DNA of 64,000 bases from the NCBI RefSeq assembly GCF_036456085.1, contig NZ_CP138632.1, positions 1,903,001 through 1,967,000 on the forward strand. Reading direction: 5' to 3'. Position 1 is the first letter of the stretch; each line of letters opens with the position of its first letter. The notes beneath the pieces were generated by a model. It was not told where the DNA came from and ran no database searches. It worked only from the letters and a program-made list of their open reading frames with translations. The DNA comes from Veillonella parvula. Lineage in GTDB: Bacteria; Bacillota; Negativicutes; Veillonellales; Veillonellaceae. Positions 24,937-34,399 of this stretch are shown here, piece by piece. The position numbers and the translations under genes were made by a program.

Positions 24937-26553
24937 ATGAATCCATTAAAACAAAAGCTAGATATTAACAATGAACGTTACAGAATTATTGTGTCCATTA
25001 AAGAAGATTATTTAGATGGTAAATTGTCCTTAGAAGAGGGCAATCGCATTTTAAAAGAGAAACTAGGTACTTGTACACCTGATGAGTTTGCCTATGCAGA
25101 GCAAAGCTTGAAAGGTGTTTACAAGGACGAAGAAATCCTAGAGAAAATGGATGATCTCTTAGATCTATTTGATGGCGTTTTGGTGCGTGCTGAAAATGAG
25201 TATCCTGAGAACCATCCGTTGTGGGCGTACTTGGAAGAAATCAATGCTGTTGAAAAGGTAGCCCTTGAAGCAGACGAATTGTTAAAACAAGAGAAGTTTA
25301 TCAAAAATCCATGGCTCGGCGTTTTTGATTCCTTAGCAGAGTGGAGAACTCATCTATCTCGTAAGCAAAATCAACTGTATCCAATGCTTGAGGACCACGG
25401 CTTTGACCGTCCAACGCGCATTATGTGGACCTTTGATGATGCTGTGCGCGATGCTATCTCTGCATCCTATGCATTGCTTCGGGAAGATAAGTATGAAGAA
25501 TTCCTAGCGTCTGTGCCAGAAACTTTGGCGAAATTACGGGATTTGAATTCTAAAGAACTAGAAGTTTTACTGCCGACTTCTTATAAATTGTTGAGTGACG
25601 AAGAGTTTGTTCGGATGAGTAAAAATGACCATGAAATTGGTTATGCTATCATCAATGCGCCAGGCTTATATGTAGTGCCAGGTATCAATGATTCTGCGGC
25701 GCAATTGAATGGTAATAATTCAGCTCAAGGTGGTGCTGTATCTAACGAATTCTTAAATGATTTAGCCGGCTTGCTATCTAAATATGTAGGCCCTGTTGGT
25801 GCGGCGCCCGCTGGTAAGGATGCAGTCCTCGATGTAGCAACGGGTAAATTGACATTAGAGCAAATTAATTTGTTGTTCCGTCATTTACCGGTAGATTTAT
25901 CCTATGTAGATGAAAATGAACTAGTTAAGTTCTACAGCGATACGGCACATCGTATTTTCCCTCGCAGTGCGAACGTTATCGGCCGTGAGGTGAAGAATTG
26001 TCACCCAGCAAAATCCGTTCATATAGTAGAGGAAATCGTAGAGAAGTTCCGTTCTGGCGAACAAAGCCAAGCGGAATTCTGGATCAATAAACCAGGCTTG
26101 TTCATCTATGTTATCTACACAGCGGTGCGCGATGAAAATGGTAAATTCCGCGGCGTATTGGAAATGATGCAAGACTGTACTCATATCCGTGAACTTGAGG
26201 GTTCTCGTACATTGTTGACTTGGGATAAAACTGATTTTGTAGGCGATGGTGGTAAAGAAAAATCCTTGGCTCAAGAGGCAGCAGAAGAGGTAGAAGAAGA
26301 ACCATTAACAATTGATGCAGATGGTCGATTCCACATCGATGCAAAAACAACATTGTCTAATTTAATTAAACATCGTCCAGATATTGTAGATCATTTGATT
26401 TCTTTGAATCCTAAATTTGAGAAATTAAAAACACCTATGGTAAAAGTAATGGCCAAGGTGGCAACAATTAAGATGATGGCAGAGCGCGGCGATTTTGAGG
26501 TAGATGATCTAATTAGTAAAATCGATGCATTTATCAATAAAGACAAGAAATAA
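24937..26553 (+). CDS. DUF438 / PAS / DUF1858 domain protein
   Basis: A 538-aa cytoplasmic protein with the DUF438 arrangement found in anaerobes. An N-terminal DUF438 segment comes first (YRIIVSIKEDYLDGKLSLEEGNRILKE). A helical hemerythrin-like region follows (ENHPLWAYLEEINAVEKVAL and WRTHLSRKQNQLYPMLEDHGF). Then comes a PAS-type domain (about 340-440, FPRSANVIGREVKNCHPAKSVHIVEEIV), and finally a C-terminal DUF1858 (FHIDAKTTLSNLIKHRPDIVDHLI). The HPLW/H-rich residues could bind iron and the PAS domain may sense redox state or a small ligand. GGAGG precedes the ATG and a TGG-TATAAT promoter element lies at 24888-24896. Its physiological role is unknown. Confidence 0.85.
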   Translation: MNPLKQKLDINNERYRIIVSIKEDYLDGKLSLEEGNRILKEKLGTCTPDEFAYAEQSLKGVYKDEEILEKMDDLLDLFDGVLVRAENEYPENHPLWAYLEEINAVEKVALEADELLKQEKFIKNPWLGVFDSLAEWRTHLSRKQNQLYPMLEDHGFDRPTRIMWTFDDAVRDAISASYALLREDKYEEFLASVPETLAKLRDLNSKELEVLLPTSYKLLSDEEFVRMSKNDHEIGYAIINAPGLYVVPGINDSAAQLNGNNSAQGGAVSNEFLNDLAGLLSKYVGPVGAAPAGKDAVLDVATGKLTLEQINLLFRHLPVDLSYVDENELVKFYSDTAHRIFPRSANVIGREVKNCHPAKSVHIVEEIVEKFRSGEQSQAEFWINKPGLFIYVIYTAVRDENGKFRGVLEMMQDCTHIRELEGSRTLLTWDKTDFVGDGGKEKSLAQEAAEEVEEEPLTIDADGRFHIDAKTTLSNLIKHRPDIVDHLISLNPKFEKLKTPMVKVMAKVATIKMMAERGDFEVDDLISKIDAFINKDKK

Positions 26554-26571
26554 TTGCACATTTTAAACGTG

Positions 26572-26606
26572 AAAGAGACGAGTTCCCAATAGCTCGTCTC
26601 TTTTTG
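26572..26606 (+). terminator. Terminator after the DUF438 gene
   Basis: AAAGAGACGAG pairs with CTCGTCTCTTT followed by TTGC. The 310 bases that follow up to the next start are AT-rich. They hold an inverted repeat TAGTTAC-TTT-GTAACTA (26642-26658) that may be an operator. Confidence 0.88.
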
Positions 26607-26919
26607 CTTTGTTATTTGACTAGTTGTTTTGTAAATAGGTTTAGTTACTTTGTAACTATGTCTAGTTTTAAGATACTCTATTGAATACTAATAGTTTTAT
26701 GCCGCTAGGTATTAATTTATTACATTACAAATGTGTTGCACTAATTCAAAATAAACATACATTAATTTCCTATAAATCATTTGTTTTATGTATACAAATT
26801 TGATCGAAAAGGGTAAAATAGAAAATAATGAAAGTATTTGCCTTAGCAGTGTTTTCATGTACAACATTACTTTTACAAGAGAAATTACTAATATATTTAA
26901 AGGTGAGGATCTAGATACT

Positions 26920-28548
26920 ATGTCGACAAGACGCGTTTGGAAGCAAAGTGAAATCAAAACAAACCCATTATTTTCTATGATGCGCAGTACAATTGAAACT
27001 GCATTCTATGGGAACAATGTAACTCCTGTAACATCTGTGGCACAAGCGTATCAATTAGCCTCTGAAGAGCCAGGTGTTATCGTCCTCGATATGCCAGTAT
27101 TTAAACCTTTAGAGCAAGGTTTGCCAGCTGATGCAAAGGTTCTTGTTACAAACGATGGTAAAACTACTGGCCGTTATGCTAAAGCTCGCCGCATTATTGG
27201 CGACGAAGGTATCGATGAAGTTGAACTCGCGAATATTGCACGTGATGCTGTATATGATAGCCGCAATAAAGAGTGGATTTCTGCGGAATCTATCGTTGGT
27301 CTTGATAAAAAATTCACAGCTCGTGCTCATTTGATGATTCCAAAAGATCACGCGTCTATTTTATATTCTTGGCTTATGAACTTTAAGTTCTTTGATGCGG
27401 CTGTAAAAGAATTCTACAACGATAGTGTGGACATTCCGGAAGGCGACATCTATATTTACTCTGATCCTGACTATGTTGTGCCAGGTCATCCAGGTGGTCT
27501 TGCTATTTTTGACCCTGCTCATAACTGTGCCATGATTCTTGGTATGCGCTACTTCGGGGAGCATAAAAAAGGTACACTTACACTTGCGTGGTCCTTGGCA
27601 AACCGCTTCGACTATGTTGCATGCCACGGCGGTATGAAACGTTACAACCTTGAAGGTGGTAAAACATATACTATCGGTGTATTCGGTTTGTCCGGTTCCG
27701 GTAAATCCACATTGACTCATGAAAAACATGATGGTCGATATGATATTTCTATCTTGCATGACGATGCGTATGTTATCAATACAAACGATTTGAGTTCTAT
27801 TGCTCTTGAACCTACATACTTCGATAAAATGCAAGATTATCCTGTGGAACATCCTGCTAATGAATTCTTGTTAACACTACAAAACGTAGGCGTAACAATG
27901 GATGAAGATGGTCGCAAGGTTGTATTGGCCGAAGATGTGCGTAATAGCAATGGTCGTGCTATCAAATCTCAATTCTGGACAGATAATCGCGTAAACTACG
28001 TTGGTGAACCTGTTAATGCCATAGTATGGCTTATGAAAGATAAAACTTTGCCACCTATTCTTAAAATTGATGATCCAGTATTGGCATCTACTATGGGTGC
28101 AACGCTGGCAACTCGTCGTTCTACAGCGGAAAAACTGGATGCTCATGTCGATCCAAATGCACTCGTTATCGAGCCATATGCAAACCCATTCCGTACATAT
28201 CCATTGGTTCGTGATTATGAAAGCTACAAAAAATTATTCTCCAAATGTGGCGTTGAATGCTACATCATGAACACAGGCTTCTTCTTGGAAAATAAAATTC
28301 CTAAAGAAGTTACTCTTGATTTGTTGGAGCGTTTGGTGGAAGGTACATTGGAATTCAAACCATTCTGTGAATACGAAAATCTTTCCTATGTAGAGGTACC
28401 AGGTTTTGAACCTCCATTCGAAGTACGTGAATACCATCACCAATTACACCAAGCTTTCGAATTCCGTTATGACTATGTGGAAAAACTTAAAGGTCATAAA
28501 AACGAATTACCTCAAGAAGTATTGGATGTACTTAAATCCTTAATGTGA
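26920..28548 (+). CDS. pckA: Phosphoenolpyruvate carboxykinase (ATP type)
   Basis: A 542-aa cytoplasmic enzyme linking oxaloacetate and PEP, central for gluconeogenesis from lactate and succinate-pathway intermediates. The nucleotide P-loop is GLSGSGKSTLT at about residue 255, slightly divergent from the usual GLSGTGKTTL. The metal/substrate motif is ISILHDDAYVINTND, and ALEPTYFDKMQDYP matches the ATP-type enzymes. The start at 26920 (MSTRRVW) is chosen because AAAGGTGAGG lies upstream; the frame is open back to 26788 without a site. The sequence is more divergent than most PckA, so confidence in the exact class is moderate. Confidence 0.85.
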   Translation: MSTRRVWKQSEIKTNPLFSMMRSTIETAFYGNNVTPVTSVAQAYQLASEEPGVIVLDMPVFKPLEQGLPADAKVLVTNDGKTTGRYAKARRIIGDEGIDEVELANIARDAVYDSRNKEWISAESIVGLDKKFTARAHLMIPKDHASILYSWLMNFKFFDAAVKEFYNDSVDIPEGDIYIYSDPDYVVPGHPGGLAIFDPAHNCAMILGMRYFGEHKKGTLTLAWSLANRFDYVACHGGMKRYNLEGGKTYTIGVFGLSGSGKSTLTHEKHDGRYDISILHDDAYVINTNDLSSIALEPTYFDKMQDYPVEHPANEFLLTLQNVGVTMDEDGRKVVLAEDVRNSNGRAIKSQFWTDNRVNYVGEPVNAIVWLMKDKTLPPILKIDDPVLASTMGATLATRRSTAEKLDAHVDPNALVIEPYANPFRTYPLVRDYESYKKLFSKCGVECYIMNTGFFLENKIPKEVTLDLLERLVEGTLEFKPFCEYENLSYVEVPGFEPPFEVREYHHQLHQAFEFRYDYVEKLKGHKNELPQEVLDVLKSLM

Positions 28549-28623
28549 TCTAAAAATTAAAAAGGGCTGTAATAGAATGCGGCTCTATCGCATCCTATAT
28601 GTAGTTCGTTTACCTTATAAGAC

Positions 28624-28673
28624 ATACCAAGAAATTTAGCTTTGTAAGACACTAAATTTCTTGGTATTTTTAT
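28624..28673 (+). terminator. pckA terminator
   Basis: ATACCAAGAAATTTAG pairs with CTAAATTTCTTGGTAT, followed by TTTTATTTTTC. Confidence 0.92.
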
Positions 28674-28778
28674 TTTTCCTCATGTATATGTAACATATAT
28701 TTTAGTAATGAGTAGCTATAATAGAAATAATGTTTTATTATAAGACTTGTATACGGACATAGTTATAAGGACTTGTAT

Positions 28779-29684
28779 ATGGACATAAAAGACATTAAAT
28801 ATATTAGTACCATCGTTGAGATGGCATCATTTTCAAAGGCATCTAAAAAATTATATATTTCTCAGCCGGCGTTGAGTCAGGGGATTCGTCGTATTGAAGC
28901 AGAGCTAGGAGTTACGTTGTTTGTTCGTGATCGCACAAAAGTCGTGCCAACTGCTGCGGCGTTACAAGTTGCAAAAGAGGGCATGCCGTTAGTTTTAAAG
29001 GTGGAGGCTTTAACGCAATCTATCATTAATCAAGGAACAGATGTAGCCTATCATGTGCGTATCGGCTTGTCTCAATTCTATGGACATCATATGCTTGGGA
29101 AAACATTGAAAAGCTTTCAACAGATTGAACCTACTTGGGAGTTCCATGTTGTAGAGGGAGAATCTCACTTTTTGGAACAGCAAATTTGTGATGGCTTAGT
29201 AGATGTAGGATTATTTCCAACGCCGATTTATTCTCAGGACCTTGAAAGTTATCCCGTTTTAGATGAGCAGATTTTATTGGCCATTAGTGTGGAAAACAAG
29301 AAGGCCATAGATATTGCAGATTCTCTCATGACCAGTGATGGAATTCGAAAAATTGCACCCTTTGGAGCATTTCCGTTTATTTTGCTAAGAGAAGGTCTAA
29401 AATTGCGGACGTTGGTTAACCGTCTATGCCAAGCGGAATCCTTTGTGCCAAAAGCCGTAATTGGCGCTGAAACTTTAGATTCATGCCGGTCCTTGGTAGA
29501 AGATGATTATGGTATTACATTCTTACCGAATACTCTTAATAGCAAGGGGGATGACGATAAGGTTAAATTCTATCCTCTTGCATCGAAACTTTGTTTCCGT
29601 CAATTAGTTTTTGTGGCGAGGTCTGATAGGGCAAAACGTTTCCATTTATCTGAAGTAGCACATATTATGCAGCAATTTTTGTAA
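28779..29684 (+). CDS. LysR-family transcriptional regulator 1
   Basis: A 301-aa regulator. The N-terminal winged helix-turn-helix is clear (KYISTIVEMASFSKASKKLYISQPALSQGIRRIEAELGVTLFVRD). The C-terminal two-lobe effector-binding domain follows to residue 301. The frame opens with TTG at 28773, but the ATG at 28779 has an ATAAGG ribosome site and fits the family start (MDIKDIKYI). It sits between pckA and the CO dehydrogenase gene; which of them, if either, it controls is not shown. Confidence 0.9.
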   Translation: MDIKDIKYISTIVEMASFSKASKKLYISQPALSQGIRRIEAELGVTLFVRDRTKVVPTAAALQVAKEGMPLVLKVEALTQSIINQGTDVAYHVRIGLSQFYGHHMLGKTLKSFQQIEPTWEFHVVEGESHFLEQQICDGLVDVGLFPTPIYSQDLESYPVLDEQILLAISVENKKAIDIADSLMTSDGIRKIAPFGAFPFILLREGLKLRTLVNRLCQAESFVPKAVIGAETLDSCRSLVEDDYGITFLPNTLNSKGDDDKVKFYPLASKLCFRQLVFVARSDRAKRFHLSEVAHIMQQFL

Positions 29685-29791
29685 TGTATAGATATAAAGA
29701 TATTTAGGTGGCATATCCTGAGGGGGTAGAGCATATTAATGAATTAATAATTAATACATAAATTAATACGTAAATCAATCAATAAATTATA

Positions 29792-29832
29792 GAGACTAAT
29801 TCCTGTAAAGTTTAGGAATTAGTCTTTTTTTA
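29792..29832 (+). terminator. Terminator after LysR regulator 1
   Basis: AGACTAATTCCT pairs with AGGAATTAGTCT and is followed by TTTTTTTA. Confidence 0.92.
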
Positions 29833-29925
29833 TTTATGAAAAGAAACTGAAAGAATCGAATTTAATAAATATCGTAATTATAATATTCTTAGATATAGAT
29901 GCGTCAAAAATTTCTCAAATTTTAA

Positions 29926-29954
29926 TTGACAAATGTCCTTTCAGAAAATATACT
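29926..29954 (+). promoter_or_regulatory. Promoter of the CO dehydrogenase gene
   Basis: TTGACA (29926-29931), a 17-base spacer and TATACT (29949-29954) form a near-consensus housekeeping promoter. The leader to the ATG at 30086 is about 125 bases. No clear operator is recognised. Confidence 0.75.
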
Positions 29955-30085
29955 TATAGTAGTTTAAAACATATTTAGGAGATAGGATTTAAAGCCCATC
30001 ATTGTAGTGGATTTAAATATAATTAAAAGTAGAATATGTTTTTGTTATTATTGGTTGGCCTATGTAGGTCCCTAGGAGGTTTCAA

Positions 30086-32269
30086 ATGAGTAAAGATGTG
30101 GAAAACAAAAATACCCATGACCATAATCATGGTGAACAACATGAACATGGTCACAATCATAATCATGAACATCATTGCCACTGTGGCGGTCATGATCATC
30201 ATGGTCACGACCACGACCATCAACATGACCACGATCATGACCATGGTCACGACCATAGTCATGCAAAGGCTCTTCCGACGGATAAATGGGTGCCACACAC
30301 TCATGAACCAGGGGTACCTCATGAACATGGCGTAAATGACTATATGAAAGCCGTTGCTGAGTATCGTAAAACATGGCCTACAAAACAAGATGTTATTGAA
30401 CAAACACCAGATCCTGCGGTACGTGAAATGATTCTTCGCATGGAGCAAATCGGTTGTGATACAGTATTTGACCGTTTTGATAAACAACAACCACAATGTA
30501 CATTCGGTATTGCCGGTGTATGTTGCCGTATCTGCTTCATGGGTCCATGTAAAATTACACCTAAGAGCCCTCGTGGTGTCTGTGGTGCCGATGCTGATCT
30601 TATCGTAGCTCGTAATATGACACGTGCTGCTGCAGGTGGTTTGACTCAACATGGTGCACATGCTCGTGAAATCTTGATTTCTTTGAAAGCGGCTGCTAAT
30701 GACCAATTGGATATTCCAATTTTAGGGGAAGAAAAAATCCGTACTGTATGTAAAGCTTTCAACATCCCTGAAGAAGGCCGTTCCTTAAAAGAAGTGGCAA
30801 ATGACTTGGCAGATGTTCTATTAGAAGATTTGAGCCGTGCATTACCTGGCGAATATAAAACAATTACTGCAATGGCTCCTGCAGAACGTCGCGAAGTATG
30901 GAAAAACTTGGATATCTTGCCTATTTCTGCATACAATGAAGCCTTCGATGCATATCATCGTACATGCGTAGGTACAGATGGCGATTGGGAAAGCAACATG
31001 AAACAATTCTTGCGTTGTGGTCTTGCTTTCACATTCACTGGCGTAGTAGCGGCAGACATTGCTACAGATGCATTGTTCGGTCAAGGTGGTCGTCGTACTT
31101 CCAAAGTTAACATTGGTGCCTTAAAAAAAGGTTATGTTAACATCGCCGTTCATGGTCACTTGCCAACATTGGTATCCCAAATTTGTAAAATCGGTGCCTC
31201 TGAAGAGTACTTAGAAAAAGCAAAAGCTATCGGTGCTAAAGGTATCCAATTCTACGGTATCTGCTGCTCTGGTTTGTCCAGTATGTACCGTTATGAAAAT
31301 GTTATTCCATTGTGTAACGCTATCGGTGCTGAGCTTGTACTTGGTACAGGCGCTCTTGATTGCTGGGTAGCTGACGTTCAAGACGTATACCCTGCTATTA
31401 TGGACGTAGCACGTTGTTTCAACACAAAAGTTATCACTACATCTGATGCAGCTCGTTTACCAGGTGCAGAACACATTGGCTACGACCATCATCACACTAA
31501 CTTGGCTGAAACAAAAGAATTGGCTCGCAAAATCTTGGATCGCGCTCTTGAAGCTCATGAATTGCGCAAAGGTATGCCTGTATTCATTCCACCATACGAA
31601 ATCACAGCAGAAGTTGGCTTCTCTCCAGAATCCACGGTTAAACATTATGGTTCCTTCAAACCATTGGTAGAGGCTTTAAAATCTGGTAAAGTTCGCGGTA
31701 TCGTTAACGTAGTAGGTTGTTCCAACCCTCGCGTTATCTATGAAAAAGCAACAGTAGATATTGTTGATACACTTATTAAAAATGGCTGCATTATCCTTAC
31801 AAACGGTTGTGCATCCTTCCCATTGATGAAACTTGGCTATTGTAATACAGATGCTAACAAGAAATGTAGCCCTGCATTGCAAGAGTTCTTGGGCGATGAT
31901 CAACCACCAGTATGGCATGTGGGTGAATGTGTAGATAATGCGCGTTCTTCCGGCATCTTCGGTGGTATTGCGGCAGAACTTGGTCTTAACTTACCTCAAT
32001 TGCCATTTGCTATGTCTAGCCCAGAATGGTCAAACGAAAAAGGCATCGATGCATCCCTTGGCTTCCGTTTGATGGGGATTAACTCTTACCACTGTGTTGA
32101 GCCACCTACACAAGGCTCTGATGCCGTTACAAAATGGCTCAAAGAAGATACTAAAGATATCTTAGGCTCTGTTATGTATGTAAATACGGATCCTGCTAAA
32201 GTAGCTGAGAAAATCTTGGCAGATATCGATGAAAAACGCGCTGCGTTAGGTTGGGCTGAAGTAAAATAG
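30086..32269 (+). CDS. cooS: Anaerobic Ni-CO dehydrogenase catalytic subunit with His-rich N-terminus
   Basis: A 727-aa enzyme interconverting CO and CO2 at a Ni-Fe-S C-cluster. The first 82 residues are an unusual extension with dozens of His in HDH/HNH/HGH patterns, likely to bind nickel, like CooJ/HypB-type tails. The CooS body begins near residue 85. Cys138, 146, 147, 150, 155 and 166 (in GVCCRICFMGPCK) make the cluster D/B region. The C-cluster Cys lie in the later ICCSGLSSMYR, NVVGCSNPR, TNGCASFP and GECVDNARS motifs. AGGAGG precedes the ATG. No cooC, cooF or acetyl-CoA synthase genes are adjacent, so the electron partner and role (CO detoxification or CO2 reduction) are open. Confidence 0.95.
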   Translation: MSKDVENKNTHDHNHGEQHEHGHNHNHEHHCHCGGHDHHGHDHDHQHDHDHDHGHDHSHAKALPTDKWVPHTHEPGVPHEHGVNDYMKAVAEYRKTWPTKQDVIEQTPDPAVREMILRMEQIGCDTVFDRFDKQQPQCTFGIAGVCCRICFMGPCKITPKSPRGVCGADADLIVARNMTRAAAGGLTQHGAHAREILISLKAAANDQLDIPILGEEKIRTVCKAFNIPEEGRSLKEVANDLADVLLEDLSRALPGEYKTITAMAPAERREVWKNLDILPISAYNEAFDAYHRTCVGTDGDWESNMKQFLRCGLAFTFTGVVAADIATDALFGQGGRRTSKVNIGALKKGYVNIAVHGHLPTLVSQICKIGASEEYLEKAKAIGAKGIQFYGICCSGLSSMYRYENVIPLCNAIGAELVLGTGALDCWVADVQDVYPAIMDVARCFNTKVITTSDAARLPGAEHIGYDHHHTNLAETKELARKILDRALEAHELRKGMPVFIPPYEITAEVGFSPESTVKHYGSFKPLVEALKSGKVRGIVNVVGCSNPRVIYEKATVDIVDTLIKNGCIILTNGCASFPLMKLGYCNTDANKKCSPALQEFLGDDQPPVWHVGECVDNARSSGIFGGIAAELGLNLPQLPFAMSSPEWSNEKGIDASLGFRLMGINSYHCVEPPTQGSDAVTKWLKEDTKDILGSVMYVNTDPAKVAEKILADIDEKRAALGWAEVK

Positions 32270-32302
32270 TAAGATAGAAATTAGTAAATTGTAGTTTATA
32301 AT

Positions 32303-32362
32303 AAAAAACGCTCAAAAGCGTAATGGTTATCGTATTTCCTTAAGCTTTTGAGCGTTTTTCTT
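32303..32362 (+). terminator. cooS terminator
   Basis: AAAAACGCTCAAAAGC pairs with GCTTTTGAGCGTTTTT across a 28-base loop, followed by CTTTTT. Confidence 0.9.
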
Positions 32363-32478
32363 TTTAAAAGAATATAGTATTACTTGTTAATTCGTGAGTC
32401 CTTACAAACCCTTTACTATTAACTATTATGGTAATATGTATGTAGACTTAACAATATGTATAAGTTTATGAAGCAACG

Positions 32479-32510
32479 AAAAAAGGACTCTGTATAGAGT
32501 CCTTTTTTCA
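32479..32510 (+). terminator. Second hairpin-U-tract downstream of cooS
   Basis: AAAAAGGACTC pairs with GAGTCCTTTTTT. The 110 bases between it and the cooS terminator contain no convincing ORF, so it may end a small RNA or be a back-up terminator. From 32511 to 32752 I see only a 19-codon ORF at 32540-32599 without a proper ribosome site. Confidence 0.7.
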
Positions 32511-32752
32511 TGTAAGGGGAGTGTTAGTATTAATATCAAATGAAACATGTATTTAAACAAGTAGTAGGTTTGGGGTTAGTATTACTTGTCGGGAGATAAA
32601 TACACGTATGGCAACCAGGGAATTGTTACCTCTATCTATCATTTGACATTATCATTATAGGAAGGGTAAATGAGTTGAAAATGAAGAAATTTAATAAATT
32701 TCTTTAAGTTTCTTATATTTGTAAAAAACATGGTAATTAATTTTAATTATTG

Positions 32753-32782
32753 TTGATAAATATGGGACAATTTTGGTATTAT
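32753..32782 (+). promoter_or_regulatory. Promoter of the small secreted-protein gene
   Basis: TTGATA (32753-32758), an 18-base spacer and TATTAT (32777-32782) with TGG before the -10 (extended). The start would be near 32789. Confidence 0.5.
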
Positions 32783-32795
32783 ATAAAGGAGAAGT

Positions 32796-32844
32796 TGTAT
32801 ATTTTATAAAGGTTTATCCACATTAAGCTTTTATAAAATATACA
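32796..32844 (+). promoter_or_regulatory. 15-bp inverted repeat in the leader of the secreted-protein gene
   Basis: TGTATATTTTATAAA (32796-32810) is perfectly repeated in inverse at 32830-32844, with a 19-base loop. It lies just after the predicted start of transcription and 27 bases before the ATG, so it would form a leader hairpin or serve as a dimeric repressor site. Confidence 0.6.
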
Positions 32845-32871
32845 GCTCAATAGCATGAGAGGGGCAGTCAT

Positions 32872-33234
32872 ATGAGTAAAATATTCACCATATTAACACT
32901 TTTGTGGCTACTCAGTATAGGGGGGACTACTAACGCAACGGACTGGTACTATGTTGGACCAGATGCATCAGGAAACCAATTATTTATTGACAATGACAGT
33001 GTACAGAAGAGTGATTACGATGCACTTTTGTGGCTGCGAGTTAATGAACTGGGTGGCGACGAATTGCGATATAAAGTTTATATCAGTAGATATAATCGAA
33101 CCATGGAAACATTGAAGGTAGATGCGTACATGTCAGACGGGACGCCGTATGAGAATGTAGAATTTAATGAGAATCCTGAGCCCATTGCGGGTAACACAAA
33201 TGGTCAAGCCATTTACATTTTATTATGGAAATAA
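32872..33234 (+). CDS. Small secreted protein of unknown function
   Basis: A 120-aa exported protein. The signal peptide (MSKIFTILTLLWLLSIGGTTNA) should be cleaved after residue 22. The mature part begins TDWYYVGPDASGNQLFIDNDSVQK, a pattern common in small Negativicutes surface-exposed proteins. It continues with a two- or three-strand sheet and no Cys. GAGGGGC precedes the ATG. A leader hairpin upstream suggests regulation. Function is not recognised. Confidence 0.7.
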   Translation: MSKIFTILTLLWLLSIGGTTNATDWYYVGPDASGNQLFIDNDSVQKSDYDALLWLRVNELGGDELRYKVYISRYNRTMETLKVDAYMSDGTPYENVEFNENPEPIAGNTNGQAIYILLWK

Positions 33235-33273
33235 AAGAACCATCTAGTACAGCAAGCTAGATGGTTCTTTTTA
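33233..33273. terminator. Bidirectional terminator between the secreted-protein gene and bioB
   Basis: AAAAGAACCATCTAG pairs with CTAGATGGTTCTTTT; both strands carry U-rich tails. The stem begins inside the stop codon of the plus-strand gene. Confidence 0.9.
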
Positions 33274-33354
33274 TGTGTAAAATATTTATAAAGCATTAGG
33301 GAATAATTTATATACTACATCCTCTAGATATGGAGAATGGTATATATGAGGTTT

Positions 33355-34383
33355 TTAAACTTGAGCTGTATTGCGAGTCAACTCCAAGTCTTGAATCATT
33401 TGGAGATCGTCTTGAGGTGAACGACCGCCAGTAGTTAAGTAGCCACCAACCATGATACCGTTTAGGCCACCTTTTAGAGCATAAGCTTGTAAGTCCCGTA
33501 GATTTACTTCGCGACCGCCTGCAGTACGAATCAATGCATTTGGCAAGATGAAACGGAATACGGCGAAGGTACGTAAGATATCCAATGGACGTAAAGCTTC
33601 GTTGCTTTCAAATGGAGTCCCTTTAACAGGATTCAAAATGTTTAATGGCACGGAGTCAATATGTAAACGTTTAAGTTCGAACGCCATTTCTACGCGTTGT
33701 TCTAATGTTTCGTTAAGGCCAAGAATGCCACCAGAGCAAACACGGATGCCTGCTTTTTGTGCATTATCTATGGTAAACATTTTATCTTCGTAGGAATGTG
33801 TAGTACAAATATCTGGGAAGTGACTAGGTGCCGTTTCGATATTGGAGTGGTATCGAGTAACACCAACTTCTTTTAATTTGAGTGCTTGTTCGTAAGTTAA
33901 CAACCCAAGAGAACAGCAGATTTCAAGGCCAATTTCGTTTTTGATACGGCCTAATACGTGGATGATTTGATCAAATTCATCAGGGTTATTAGTATTACGA
34001 CCACTTGTTACGATGGAAAAACGAATGGCACCAGCCTCTTTAGCTTTACGTGCTGCTTGGAGAATGCTTTCTTCATCCATGAAAGGATACTCCTGAACGC
34101 CTGTGTTGTGGTGTGCGGATTGAGCACAGAATTTACAGTTTTCAGGACATTTGCCGGATCGAGCATTAACAATGGCGCATACATCCACAGAATTATCATT
34201 GAAATGTTGGCGAATTTTATCAGCCATAGCGAGTAGAATCATAGTATCATCATCTGAAGTATGAATTAGCTCGATTGCTTCTTCTTTTGTAATTTCGCCG
34301 CCGTTCATGATGCGGTTTGCAATGGTAAGTATTTTTTCGTATGTACCCACTTGGGATGGTTGTTGATCTATAGGCAAAGCCAT
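33355..34383 (-). CDS. bioB: Biotin synthase
   Basis: A 342-aa radical-SAM enzyme that inserts sulfur into dethiobiotin. The SAM-cluster Cys are 79, 83 and 86 (KCPENCKFCAQS). Other BioB landmarks are SIVTSGRN, RYHSNIETAPSHFPDICTTH, CSGGILGLNETLEQRVEMA, and AGGREVNLRDLQ. Biotin is needed for the decarboxylase-type enzymes of the succinate/propionate route common in Veillonella. GGAGG precedes the ATG at 34383. No other bio genes are adjacent. The gene is under a BirA-type operator. Confidence 0.97.
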   Translation of the reverse strand: MALPIDQQPSQVGTYEKILTIANRIMNGGEITKEEAIELIHTSDDDTMILLAMADKIRQHFNDNSVDVCAIVNARSGKCPENCKFCAQSAHHNTGVQEYPFMDEESILQAARKAKEAGAIRFSIVTSGRNTNNPDEFDQIIHVLGRIKNEIGLEICCSLGLLTYEQALKLKEVGVTRYHSNIETAPSHFPDICTTHSYEDKMFTIDNAQKAGIRVCSGGILGLNETLEQRVEMAFELKRLHIDSVPLNILNPVKGTPFESNEALRPLDILRTFAVFRFILPNALIRTAGGREVNLRDLQAYALKGGLNGIMVGGYLTTGGRSPQDDLQMIQDLELTRNTAQV

Positions 34384-34399
34384 AATAGCCTCCAGGAAA

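Noticed and set aside
30023..30706. Long minus-strand ORF opposite the His-rich start of cooS
   Set aside because: It is the complement of CAT/CAC codons, which gives open ATG/GTG-rich antisense frames. The plus-strand frame is a full CooS with ribosome site.
32540..32599. 19-codon ORF (MKHVFKQVVGLGLV...) between cooS and the secreted-protein gene
   Set aside because: It resembles the start of a signal peptide but is very short, and the nearest purine-rich site is about 20 bases away. Perhaps a gene remnant; not supported as a gene.
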